Origin: Sipunculus nudus
Taxonomy: Eukaryota; Annelida; Sipuncula; Golfingiida; Sipunculidae
DNA: 64,000 nt
Reading direction: 5' to 3'
Assembly: GCA_026874595.1 (NCBI GenBank)
Contig: CM049315.1
Location: forward strand, 570,001-634,000
Below are positions 13,018 to 23,439 of the stretch, piece after piece; the stretch's first letter is position 1; the number at the start of each line of letters is the position of its first letter. The notes under the pieces are model-generated. The model saw only the letters and a list, made by a program, of their open reading frames with translations. It did no database searches and was not told the origin of the DNA. A program made the position numbers and the translations under genes.

Positions 13018-13113
13018 TAGCGCACCAACCGTTGACAGATCACATCTGAAGATTGCAAATGCATGTAAGCACGTGTTAATGTGTAACTGAACATTTTCGT
13101 AAATTATCACTAT
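13018..13113 (-). repeat. Right inverted terminal repeat of the Penelope-like element
   Basis: This is the inverted partner of 10705-10800. It begins 23 bp after the stop codon of the element's frame and ends ATTATCACTAT at 13113. Confidence 0.93.
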
Positions 13114-13178
13114 GTACCAGCTCTTAGCATACCGCTAATAGAGCACTATTGGATTCGTTCTGCAAACATATAAACAAT

Positions 13179-13180
<2 letters not shown>

Positions 13181-13234
<54 letters not shown>
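13181..13234. repeat. (AT)n microsatellite, left part of the split target tract
   Basis: Fifty-four bases of AT repeat end exactly at the 5'-TGTTAC terminus of an LTR. The remaining AT bases (23149-23158) lie at the far end of the LTR element, so the tract was split by the insertion. Confidence 0.95.
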
Positions 13235-13238
<4 letters not shown>

Positions 13239-14051
13239 ACGGAACCTAATATAAACAGACCACGTTTGCGTGATGAAATTTTGTCAAGAAGATTTAAAAA
13301 AATCAGATTCTGTAACACTAGGCAGCGTTAAATGCCTAGGGGAATGAAAAAAGAAGTCAGTGGTATTTTGTTAACAAAAAACTATAATTCATTCTTAAAA
13401 CAACCCTAACATTACAATACACTAAATCAATACAATTAAACAGTATAACATCGATATAACAACAAATCAATACAATCACACAGTAAAATAAACAATGTGC
13501 ACAGTACCTGGATACCACCACCGTCACAACGACAGGTTCTTTAAAAGTATACTCTCCGAAAATAAGAGTCCCATGTAAAGCTCTTGTAACAATCTAGAAA
13601 GTAAACTGAATTCCAAACAAGACTCGTCACAAAATCCAAGAGAAAGTCTGAAGAAAATCTGTAATTGCCGCAATCGTCGGATAAGGTACAACAAACAGAC
13701 ACACACGCTTCTGCGTCCGCTGAAATCTTCTCTGCTCTCTCTCGGCTCTAAAACACAGCCCCCTTATATAACTTTTCATCTCAAGCCGAAAAACTTCTAT
13801 TTCTCGAACATTCGAAGAACCTTACACAATACAGGGTAAACACGCGTTCAGGAATCATCTAGAAAAACGTCGCTGTGTCTCTACACACCAGGGTCCACAC
13901 GTGACCTCGGCCAGGCGAGAAAGCCCAAGGCTAGCATGACAACGAGAGTTCAACCAGTACGGATTTAACTGAGAATGTAACAAACGGCTCGGCGAGGGTG
14001 TCACAACACGAGTTACGCCCGTGTCACACAATAAAAAGAGCACCTGTAACA
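13235..14051 (-). repeat. 3' LTR of the family-A element
   Basis: It starts TGTTACGGAACCTAATAT and ends CACCTGTAACA, so the ends form the short inverted repeat TGTTAC/GTAACA. At 817 bp it is longer than its partner (768 bp), and the two differ by several indels, so the insertion is not recent. Related copies lie at 28959 (truncated) and 34042 (solo). Confidence 0.93.
13764..13771 (-). promoter_or_regulatory. Candidate TATA box of the family-A LTR
   Basis: Minus-strand TTATATAA followed by GGGGGCTGTG lies in the LTR where a U3/R promoter is expected. The solo LTR has TTTAAATAAGG at the same place. The 22381-23148 LTR has lost this stretch in an indel, which should have weakened its promoter. 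Confidence 0.4.
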
Positions 14052-14064
14052 CTCCACCTCCTGT
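14052..14064 (-). other. Polypurine tract of the family-A element
   Basis: On the minus strand ACAGGAGGTGGAG lies directly against the TGTTACAGG start of the 3' LTR. That is where plus-strand DNA synthesis is primed in LTR retroelements. Confidence 0.7.
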
Positions 14065-14129
14065 AAGAAAAAAGAAAGTTTTCTGAAAACTTTTTTTTTG
14101 CGATCACAATCACTTAATTATTAAACATC

Positions 14130-15781
14130 TCAAGAATCATCTTATTTACAACATTACATAAACACCCGTTTACAACATTTCATAAACATCTCGATTAAGC
14201 AATCAGCAAGTACATTGTCTTTCCCTTTAATGTGTTTGATTTCAAGCTTGTAATCCTGTAGGAGCAAACTCCATCTCAACAATCTTTGAGTTTTACACTT
14301 CAGCTTTTTCATGAACGTAATGGGATGGTGATCACTGAAGACAATGATAGGCCTGACTGATGAAGTAACTTAAACTTCAAAATGTTGGAATGCCAAAATC
14401 AAAGCCAAACATTCTTTTTCAATAGTGGAGTAGTTTTTCTGGTTTGTATTAAACTTCCTTGAGAAATAACAAATTGGATGATCTATGCCATCATTGATTT
14501 CTTGTAACAACACAGCACCAGCAGCAGCATCACTAGCATCTACTTGAAAGGTACAGAAAAGTCTAGAGCTGCCAAAACTGGTGAACCCTGCAGAATTGCT
14601 TTTAAATTCAGATATTCATTTTCACACTGAACACTCCATACAAACTTTTGTTTCTTCTTTAACAAATTAGTCAAAGGTTCAGCTACAGTAGAAAAATTTG
14701 GACAAAACTTCCTGTAGTATCCAACCATACCGAGAAAAGGCATTGTTTGTTTTTTGTTCTCTGGTCTAGGAAATGCAGTAATAGCACTTATTTTACCATC
14801 AACAGGTTTTACCTGACCCTGCCATACAATATGACCCAAAAATGTTACTTGTGCATGACTAAAATCCAGATTTTACTAAGTTGACGGTCAGAGGTGCTTC
14901 ACTGAGTCTCTCGAAGAGGTCGCGAAGAATTTGCAGATGTTTCTCCCAGGTGTCGCTGTACACGATAAGGTCATCAATATATGCGTCGCAGCCCTGAATG
15001 TCCTTGACAACCATACGGATGAGGCACTGGAACCTGGCTGGCGAGTTCTTCATGCCAAACGGCATAACTTTTTACTGGTACAGTCCTCAAATGCGGACAC
15101 TTCTTTCGCTTGTTCTGTCAGCGGAACTTGCCAGAATCCTTTTAGCAAGTCAAACTTGGAGACATATCTGGAGGTACCGACTCTATGAATACAATCATCG
15201 ATCCTCGGAATCGGGAACGTGTCAGTCTTGGTGACAGAGTTCAGTTTTCGATAATCTGTGCACATACGGTAACTTCCATCAGGTTTTGGCACAAGAATAC
15301 ATGGTGAACTCCAGTTACTGTTACTAGGTTCAATAAAATCATTGTCCAGCAAATATTGAATCTCATCCTGTAGATACTTTTGCTTTTCTGGATTCAGTCT
15401 ATATGTATGTTGCTTGACTGCGCTTGCCTCCCCAACATCGACGTCATGGTACAACATGTTAGTTCGCGTTGGAATGTCACTAAACAAATGCTCATAATTC
15501 CGTAGCAGGTTCTTGAGGTCTTGTTGTTGTTGTGCGGTAAGGTGTGCCAGTTTGGCATCCAGGTTGTTAAGCACGTCTGAGTTTTTTAAAGGTACTCTAC
15601 CAGACTGAATGTCTGCATCACACTTACAATCAGTATCTACTTTAACTGGGTCAGGGTCAGTGTTTACATAATTTACAGTAGTAACATTATGTACTACATC
15701 TGGTGTGTTATTTCTGTCATAATATGGTTTCAACATATTAACTTGGCACAGTTGTTTCTTCTTATGCCTATCTGGTATCAA
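14130..15781 (-). pseudogene. Family-A reverse transcriptase and RNase H, broken
   Basis: The frame starts in 15781-15050 with the region after integrase, then WSSPCILVPKPDGSYRMCTD and the first catalytic aspartate region VSKFDLLKGFWQVPL. A frameshift near 15060 follows, then MPFGMKNSPARFQ and the active site YIDD at 14981-14970. After a stop near 14858 the thumb and connection continue (VGYYRKFCPNFS near 14730), then a shift near 14560 leads into RNase [15 protein letters not shown] (about 14545), [12 protein letters not shown] and a final DN/AD stretch before the polypurine tract. There is another stop near 14370. The order of motifs is normal for Ty3/gypsy RT-RH. At least four lesions make it inactive. 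Confidence 0.9.
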
Positions 15782-15998
15782 CAGTATGTAATTTAAATCA
15801 CTTACTTTCTTGTCAACAATCTAAGGACCAAAATACCTAGCTTGCAGAGGTCTGCCAGCGATGGGAAGTAAGGCAAGGACCTTTTCACCAGGCTCAAACG
15901 TCCTTCTTACAGTGTGCTTATCATACTTTTTTTTCATTTTACTTTGTGCAAATTTTAGATTGACTTTGCAATCTCACAAGCATTGTGAGTTTAGTGCG
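15782..15998 (-). pseudogene. Family-A integrase C-terminal part
   Basis: Minus-strand translation of 15960-15800 gives KKKYDKHTVRRTFEPGEKVL and GRPLQARYFGP, the basic linker and the GPF/Y-like C-terminal module of Ty3/gypsy integrases. A stop replaces the codon after FGP (about 15823). It reads straight on into the RT frame, which shows that integrase precedes RT. Its upstream half lies beyond the inserted LINE at 19548. Confidence 0.85.
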
Positions 15999-16002
15999 AA
16001 AG
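15999..16002. repeat. AAAG target-site duplication, left copy
   Basis: AAAG occurs here and at 19544-19547. Joining the flanks with one copy gives back a continuous integrase reading (VSDFRTKL then the HNACEIAK region), so the boundary is defined by the disrupted gene. Confidence 0.75.
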
Positions 16003-19000
16003 GCTTGCTTGATGCATTGATGTTAGTTTTGTGCCTGCTGCCATAAGGAATTGGTGAAATTTTTGAGGTTTTATTGTTCATTTTAAGGAAAACTCAGCTG
16101 TTCATGTTTGACTAGTCACCAGGTATTGGTGCACGGACACAGGTCAATGGTCAAATGTTTCCCCGGGATTAAAAAGCCTGGACGTTGGAAAATCTCTACA
16201 GATAAATGACCACCGGTCGTACCCAGTGACCTATAGTTCTGTTTGTAAACACTGTCATGAATTCCTTTAGGAATTTATTGCACACGGTAAGAAATGCAGT
16301 GGCTGGTTCTGTTTGTCATAAACATCGACAAGTACAGAACTTGGTGAAACAATGCAGAAATCGGTATGTTTATAACAGGGACCAACTGCTTGGAATCTCT
16401 GGTTGTCCAATTCAACGATCTGTTCGTACGACTTTATTTTCATTGAAACTTTGGAGTAAATCTGTCAAATACAATCCAAAATTTACTCTCAACAGCGGCG
16501 TGAATAAGAATAATCTTATCTATATCAGACGATCTGTCACACCAAAGAATCTTAGTGAAAGTAATACAGAGACTTTGAAACTCTGTCAATGGAATGCACG
16601 TTCAATCGGAAACAAGACCCATTTATTTGCAGACCATATTCTGGACTAAGATATCGCAGCCTTGATTGAGACATGGTTGGGAGCAAATGACCAGGTTGTT
16701 GTAAATGAGTTGACTCCACCTGGATATAAGTTTGTGAGTATTCCAAGGACAAAATCAAGTGCCGGAGGTGTTGGTCTTTTGCATAAAGCTGAGTTAGAGA
16801 TAAAACCTAAAGAACATGATACCAAGGCATCTTTTGAGTTGATAGTTGCTGCTATCAAGTGTGAACGTTGTTGGATAAAATTGATAGTCATATACAGACC
16901 GCCAGCATCCAAAGCTAATAAATCAAGTAATGTAAAATTCCTATTAGAATTCTCAGATTGTTTGGAGAATGGACACTCTCTCAGTCGCCTATTGTGATCG
17001 TTGGAGATTTTAATTACCACATCAATAATAAGTCTGACGGAATTGCTGACCGCTTTAGTGGAATGTTATCATCGAGTGGATTTCACCAACATGTTCGAGA
17101 TGCGACGCATAAGCATGGTAATGTTCTGGACTTGATAATTACTCGGTCTTATGAGAACCTTGTCTCAGACATTAAAGTCACATCTTTAGGCGTTTCAGTC
17201 CATAATTTAGTATCGTGCAGTCTGGATATACCAAAACCAAGCGTTCAAAGCAAAACTGTGACATTTCGGAAGCTGAAAACAATTGATCTGGAAGCTCTGT
17301 CCGGGGATATTTCTGATAGATGTAGAATATGTGAAACCAAGGGTTTGGAGTTTAATGTCACACAGTATAATTGTGTTGTGAAATCTGTGCTGGATGACCA
17401 TGCTCCGCTTCTGACTAAAGACGTATTAATACCTGGAAATACGCCTTGGTATGTGCCTGACATTAAGATTGCTAAATTTAAGTTGCGCTATTTAGAGAGA
17501 CAATGGAGAGCATCCAAATTAACAGTTCATCATGATATGTATGTTAAACACAGACAAGAGGTAAATCAGCAAATTCTAATGGCCAAACGCTCATTTTATA
17601 CGAGAAAGGTAGCAGAATGTGGTGGTGACTCAAAGGCTCTTTTTTCAATAGTGAATAACCTTCTTGGCAAACGTTCACAGTCAGAGAAGTCAAGTTCCTC
17701 AGTGACAACTGAAGCTTTTAGCCATTTCTTTACAAATAAAGTTGCTTCAATTCGCAATAAGTTGCTAGAACAGCGCTGTGCTTTCCCTGTAGAAACGGCT
17801 AAAGCCACTACTGCAGATTGCACATTAGATACTTTCATACCCCCATCTGAAGAGGAGATCTCTCAAATCTTACAGCGCTCACCAGCTAAGCATTGTGAAC
17901 TGAACCGTTTTCCAACCTGGCTTGTAAAGCAATGTGCGGATGTTTTTATTCCAATTTTATGTCAGTTGTGTCATATGTCTTTTTACAATTGTGAAGTTCC
18001 AGCATCTTTGAAATCGGCTATTGTAACCCCTATATTGAAGAAGAGCAGTCTTGATGCACACGTATTAAAGCACTATTGGCCAATATCCAACCTTTCGTTC
18101 CTTACTAAAGTATTAGAAAAGATTGTTGCCACTCGTATCACTTCATATATGAAGGAAAACCATTTTTATGAAGATCAACAGTCTGCATATAGACCTTTTC
18201 ATAGCACTGAAACATGCCTGCTCAAAGGATATAACGATCTCCTCTGGGCTATGGACTCTCAACAAGTATCCATTCTCATACTATATTGGATTTATCTGCT
18301 GCCTTTGATGTAGTAGATCATCAGCTCCTGTTACAACGGTTGTCCACCAGGCTTGGAATAACTGGAGATGCCTTGCAATGGATCAGGTCATACCTGTGCA
18401 ATCGAAGTCAGTGTATTAGTGTTGTAGGTCATAAGTCTTCTCCAACTGAGATTAGCTACGGTGTTCCACAAGGGTCTGTGCTGGGGCCTCTGTTTTTTTT
18501 ACAATTTACACATTACTACTTGGTGAATTAGTACGACAGCATGGAATGGATTATCATTTTTATGCTGATGACAGTCAAATTTATGCATCATTTAAACAAG
18601 AATCAAAGGTTCCTGTTTCTACCATTGAAACATGCTTGCATGACATAGGTATTTGGATGTGTCAGAATCTGCTTAAACTCAATGCTGATAAAACTGAGGT
18701 TCTGATTATCGGTACAAACCAGCAGAGGTCAAAATTTCAGTTGAAAACTCTTAACATATTTGACTCTGTAGTTGTGCCAACAAACAGTGCTAGAAACCTG
18801 GGGGTAGTGTTTGACCAAGGGTTTTGCCTTGACAAGCATGTAAATAATATTTGTAGTTTGGCTTTTTACCACCTGCGTAATATAGCTAGGATAAGGGGTT
18901 TCCTAACTAAAGATTCAATAATAGCATCAATTCATGCGTTCATCAGTTCATGGATTGACTGTTCCAATTCTTTGCTATGTGGTCTTCTTAGCAAGTTACT

Positions 19001-19543
19001 GGACCGGTAACAGAGAGTGCAGAATGCAGCTGCTAGGCTTGTAACTGGTGCCAAGAAGCGCGACCACATTACACCAATACTTAAAGAACTCCAATGGCTC
19101 CCGGTTTCGACAGCGCATTGATTTTAAAATTTTATTATTAGTATACAAAGCCATAAATGGTCAATCGCCTATTTACATTAGGAATCTCTTAACTTTTTAT
19201 GTTCCAGTGAGGCAGCTTAGGTCATCTGACCAAGGGCTTTTAGTGGTCCCTAAAGCTCGAAGTGAGATGTGCACCAAGGTTGTGGAATGAACTTCCGCAC
19301 TCAATTAGAGCTTCACCATCTTTAGCTTCTTTTAAAAGAAATCTTGAAACTTACCTTTTTATTTTAGCTTTTAGTAGTTCTTAGGAATAAGGGTTTTCTT
19401 TTAGGAATCTTTGCTTTAGTAGGAATCTACATTTTATGTTTTAGTAAAATGTGTTTTGTATCTTGTAAAGCGCTTTTGATAACTATTTTGTTGAATTAGC
19501 GCTATATAAATTAAAATATATTATATTATTATATTATTATTCT
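16003..19543 (+). mobile_element. CR1/L2-type LINE inserted in the family-A integrase
   Basis: A 3541-bp non-LTR retrotransposon lies opposite to its host element. It has a 5' untranslated part, one endonuclease-RT frame, and a 3' end with AAGCGCTTTTGATAAC, GCGCTATATAAATTAA and a short (TATTAT)n tail, the style of 3' end seen in CR1/L2-group LINEs. Both boundaries are fixed by the interrupted integrase sequence. No poly-A is present. Confidence 0.88.
16257..19384 (+). pseudogene. LINE endonuclease and reverse transcriptase, broken
   Basis: From ATG 16257 a roughly 100-residue leader is followed by the apurinic-type endonuclease: LCQWNARSIGNK (about 16580), ETWLG, VIYRPPAS (about 16890), IVGDFNYHI (about 16998), DLIIT and SLGVSVHNLVSC. 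The RT has SLKSAIVTPILKKSS, PISNLSFLTKVLEKI, DLSAAFDVVDH, YGVPQGSVLGPLFF and the catalytic YADD at 18561-18572. The C-terminal part reads NAAARLVTGAKK and ends SFKRNLETYLFILAF before TAG 19382-19384, an ending typical of the CR1/L2/Rex1 group. Lesions: stop at 16648, frameshifts near 16975, 18290, 18505-18540 and 19110-19270, stop at 19008. The protein would make target-primed copies of its own RNA; this copy cannot. Confidence 0.9.
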
Positions 19544-19547
19544 AAAG
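19544..19547. repeat. AAAG target-site duplication, right copy
   Basis: Partner of 15999-16002 at the 3' end of the inserted LINE. Confidence 0.75.
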
Positions 19548-20200
19548 TCTGAGACACTGCAGTAATCTAAGAGAATCAGGATTTTCACACAAGAGTTTTT
19601 CTTGAAGCAGTTTCAATTGACCTCGAACGGAGTGTCCAATAACACAATCAACAATAATCCTACTGAATGGTTCCTCGAAAGCAGGAATAGGCCTAAGTGG
19701 GGTCTTAGGAGGACTCTGATTGGGCTTGCCTACCATCTGGCATGTATGGCATGATTTACAATATTGTACAACATCTTTTTTGAGGTTAGGCCGATAGAAG
19801 TGTGTACTAACTTTCTGATAAGGTTTTATTTATACCTAAATGGCCAGACAAAGAAGCCTCATGTGCCATGCTTAGAATTTCATTGTGAAAGCTTTTGGAC
19901 ATTACTATTTGATGTTTGATGGCCCACTTATCATCAGCACATGCATCAGGTGGTCGCCATTTACGCATAAGCACTCCATTTTTAACATATTAACAAACTG
20001 GGTTCTGTAACAGTTCATCTTTAGAAACTGCCCTGGGAAACAAACATGAAACATCAATGTCCTTATGCTGTTCCGCGATAAGTTCAAACCTTGAGAATGC
20101 TGCACCCTGTACGGGTGAGTCATTAGACGAGTCACTAGTGACTCCCAGAGTGTTATTTTCTGGACCATTATCCTCATGTGTGTTTTTTCTTGGCCATAGA
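19548..20200 (-). pseudogene. Family-A integrase N-terminal zinc-binding part, core deleted
   Basis: On the minus strand near 19980 the sequence reads MRKWRPPDACADDKWAIKHQ, then an H2C2 zinc-binding module: HNEILSMAHEASLSGHLG (about 19890), then YCKSCHTCQ (about 19770) and MVGKPNQSPPKTPLRPIP. Next comes FSRIIVDCV, which holds the first catalytic Asp. Without a gap this is followed by IGHSVRGQLKLLQEKLLC, a segment that in this family lies well after the catalytic core. The part carrying the second Asp and the Glu is therefore missing. Frameshifts occur near 19820 and 19990. The copy cannot integrate. Confidence 0.82.
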
Positions 20201-21100
20201 TCTAGTTACAGCACATGAAGGATCCAAACCAGGAATTTCCTGACTTTTCGGATCAGTGTCCTGATCAAGTGACGGCTTTTCTGTCACTATTGGTACAGGT
20301 TGTACTTTGTCACCTGCAACATCATTTACTAGTAGCAACTGAATTCCCTTAAAGGGTAAAGTAGTCCTTATGCCCACAGTAATATTCCCAGAAATCAAAT
20401 CTGACTTTAAATGGATACTGTGGATAAAGTGGAACTGAAGTGTGCCTGTCTGAAAACACACCATTGACAAGTGCATGTGCACCAGTAAAGGACCTATTAG
20501 AAAATGGCAAAGTGTTTGCTAACATGAGAGTCTGGCTTGAACCAGTGTCCCTCAAAATTCTAATAGGGGTAGAAACTGAAAAATCGCTTGAAAGTGGTAC
20601 AAAACCATCATGTATGAATTGCTCAAATAACTCCATTTTAGGGTCAAGAGAGGAATCTACTACCTCAACCTCATCAAAAAAAGAACTGACTTTGACAGTG
20701 TCAGTCCTAAACTCTTTCTCAGAGTCATTTAAGGAATTTCCATCCTTTTTATCAATAAACTCATCATGGGAGTCAACAGAGGAATTTTCCTCAGCAGAAA
20801 CAAACTTCTGTTTGTCATAAGAGGACCTGGCCTCATTTGAAATACTCTCATAAGAGTCATAAAAGGACGTAGCCTTATTTAAAGGATACTCCTCGCAGGA
20901 GTCTTGAAAGGACCTAGCCTTATCTAATTCCTCGCAGGAATCAACTGAGGTTTTTACCCCGCAAGCTACGGATTCTTCTTTGGATTTAGAAAGCACGTGG
21001 GCCTCCGTAGTATCAAACTCCTTAATAGAGTCAATAAAAGAGCTATACCCCTTATTTACATGAAAAGAGCCTGGCTCTTGTACTATTCTATGCATAGATT
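20201..21100 (-). pseudogene. Family-A aspartic protease with acidic linker
   Basis: The frame 21095-20349 begins with a long Ser/Glu/Asp-rich linker with repeated SFxDSxEE-like pieces. It then enters a retropepsin: IRILRDTGSSQTLM with the catalytic DTG at 20549-20541. After a frame change around 20420 the flap and C-terminal part follow, KSDLISGNITVGI and GIQLLLVNDVAGDKV, and the stretch ends IPGLDPSCAVTRSMAKKK near 20190. The protease would cut the Gag-Pol polyprotein. I did not find an intact zinc knuckle before it; a remnant ISDCWKL lies near 21150. Confidence 0.8.
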
Positions 21101-21359
21101 TTGAAACGAAACCAGGTTTGCTATTTGGTTTATTCGCAAGTTTCCAGCAGTCAGATATTAGACACAGTGGACGTGGGCTGAGGTGTAGTAATGGACTTTG
21201 CTGAACTATCAGGACTACTAATACTGCGCTTTAAACTTCTTTTGACCATACTGATTTACAATCTTTTTTGTGAATGACTGGTTTGATTTGCTAGTAAATG
21301 ACATTTTGTGTGTCAATGAATAATCATCAGCTAATTAAGCAGCAATGTCAAGTGTTTCA

Positions 21360-22210
21360 GGACTTTTCTCATCGAGAAAAGTTTAAACATCTGCGTTAAT
21401 CCAGCGCTTAAATTCTTCAAGCAAAATCAACTGGCGCAAATTGTCATAATCTTTCATTGCATTTTTAGAACTACACCAGCGATCAAACAACTGCTCTTTT
21501 GTCCTAGCAAATTCGACGTAGGTCTGCTCTTTGCGCTTTTCCCAATTTCTGAATTTCTGGCGGTAAGCCTCCGGAACCAACTCATAACCTTTTAGGATTA
21601 ACCGTTTTACCAGGTCATAGCCAGCAGCAGCTTCTACTGAAAGCTCTGTATAAATTTCTCTGGCCTTGCCAGTCAATACACTTTGTAACAGCATAGTCCA
21701 AATTTCCCTCAGCCATTTTAAATTTTCAGCTACCCTCTTAAAGTGTAAGAAATATTTATCAACCTTTTTTTCTTGAAAAGGTGGGATAAGTTTAATATGT
21801 TTAGTAATATCAAAACCCTGAAGTAGGGCAGCACGTAGACTATGTTCTAGTTTAAGTCTTTCTAATTCCAGTCGTTTTAACTCAATTTCTTTTTCTTTTT
21901 TTTTTCTAGTTTTTCCCTTTTTAACCTTTCTTCCCTCTCTTTTAATGCTAGCTCATGTTGCATTTCCTACTTTTTTTTAATTCTAATTGCATAGCAAAGC
22001 TATTATTATTTTTTATGTTTCAACTCTCTTCAATTAAACCTTTGCTAATAAGATCTTGCATGATTTTAGCAATGATATCAGGCTTTCTCAAAGCTTTTTA
22101 TCACACTTAGCCCTAAATGTTGTCCCAAACGCAACAACTGTTCTTTTGTCAACTGTTCAAGTTGATCAGGGTCGGGATCGTCAACAATGTCTCAGGTTTG
22201 AAATCTGCCA
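21360..22210 (-). pseudogene. Family-A gag, capsid-like part
   Basis: A start MADFKPETLL lies at about 22211. After a frame change, LEQLTKEQLLRLGQHLGL (about 22160) follows, resembling the short helical N-terminus of related gags. A Lys/Glu-rich region (about 21990-21850) is followed by VLTGKAREIYTELS and KRKEQTYVEFARTKEQLFDR (21694-21383), which look like the SCAN-like capsid C-terminal domain of this gypsy group. Stops and shifts are present throughout. Confidence 0.7.
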
Positions 22211-22356
22211 TGTTAAGATGTTCAAACAATAACAAAAAAAAAACACTGAGATAAATCCTGTAAACAGTGTACTGTAAACAATATGTAATCTTGTAAACAA
22301 TGTATGAAAAAACTATGTCCAGGTCAGGGCTTAATAAATTGTCAAAACGATTAAGC

Positions 22357-22374
22357 ATCTCAGACGAGCCCACA
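22357..22374 (-). other. Primer-binding site resembling tRNA-Pro
   Basis: On the minus strand, six bases after the 5' LTR, TGTGGGCTCGTCTGAGAT differs at three of 18 positions from the tRNA-Pro primer-binding site of murine leukaemia virus as I remember it. This supports the orientation of the element and suggests tRNA-Pro priming. Confidence 0.6.
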
Positions 22375-22380
22375 ATTTTA

Positions 22381-23148
22381 TGTTACGGAACCTAATATCA
22401 ACAAATCACGTATGCGTGATGAACACAAATTATGTCAAGGAGATTTTTAAAAAATCAGATTCTGTAACATTAGGCAGCGTGAAATGTCTAGGGGAATGAA
22501 TAAAGAAGTCAGTGTGGAAGTCACTTAGGATACACTAAATCAATACAATTAAAAAGTATAACAGCGATATAACATCAAATCAGTACAATCAAACAGTAAA
22601 ATAAACAATGTGCACAGTACCTGGATACCACCTCCGTCAAAACGACAGGTTCTTTAAATGTATACTCTCCAAGAATAACAGTCCCATGTAAAGCTCTTGT
22701 AACAATCCAGAAAGTAAACTTAAATTCCAAACAAGACTTGTCACAAAATCCAGGCGAAAGTCTGAAGAAAATCTAGAATTGTCGCACTCGTGGGATAAGG
22801 TCCCACAAACTGACACACAAGCTTCTGCGTCCGCTGGAATCTTCGCTGCTCTCTCCCCCGGCTCTTAAACACAGCCCAACAGTCGAGAAGCTTCTATTTC
22901 TGGAACATTCGAAGAACCTACCACAATACACGGTAAACACGTGTTCAGGAATCATCTAGAGAAACGTCGCTGTGTCTCTACACACCAGGGTTCACACGTG
23001 ACCTTAGCCAGGCGAGAAAGCCCAAGGCTAGCATGACAACGAGAGTTCAACCAGCACGGATTAAACTGAGAATGTAACAAACGGCCCGGCGAGGGTGTCA
23101 CAACACGAGTTACGCCAGTGTCACACAATAAAAAGAGCACCTGTAACA
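22381..23148 (-). repeat. 5' LTR of the family-A element
   Basis: 768 bp from TGTTACGGAACC to GCACCTGTAACA. It lacks about 45 bp, including the TATA-like block, relative to the 3' LTR. ATATATATAT follows directly at 23149-23158. Confidence 0.93.
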
Positions 23149-23439
23149 ATATATATATGTAATAGAAATCAATAGAAAAATAATAATTTATGCATAGGAT
23201 CAACAAATAACAATCAAGGCACGTGTATGATCTTTAAATTTCAGAATTATAGTCAATAGCACAAGACATTATAGATCTTAACTATCAATACGGGTAACAA
23301 CCGTTTAGAGTAAAATAAATATAAAAATGTGACGTTTATATGAATTCTTCAATCTCCTTAGATGACTTCTGGTGTTAATAAACAGCATTAGGGGTTAATT
23401 GTCTTTTACACAAGAGATATAGGGATTTTTTTTTTCAAA

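Larger units (their letters stand above)
10705..13113 (+). mobile_element. Penelope-like retroelement with inverted terminal repeats
   Basis: The element is bounded by two 96-bp inverted repeats and carries one broken reading frame for a reverse transcriptase fused to a C-terminal GIY-YIG endonuclease, the hallmark of Penelope-like elements. The length of 2.4 kb is typical for the class. The left repeat abuts a (TA) tract. The right one is followed by about 67 bp of other sequence and then a second (TA) tract. I see no clear target duplication. Confidence 0.88.
13235..23148 (-). mobile_element. Family-A Ty3/gypsy-type LTR retrotransposon, integrase before RT
   Basis: Two related LTRs (13235-14051 and 22381-23148) flank a broken gag-pol read on the minus strand. 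The order is 5' LTR, primer-binding site, gag, protease, integrase, RT, RNase H, polypurine tract, 3' LTR. Placing integrase ahead of RT is the Ty1/copia order, yet the RT and integrase are Ty3/gypsy-like, which matches Gmr1-like elements. ATAT flanks both ends (13231-13234 and 23149-23152) as the probable 4-bp target duplication inside an AT microsatellite. A CR1/L2-type LINE (16003-19543) interrupts the integrase. Without it the element is about 6.4 kb. Confidence 0.9.
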
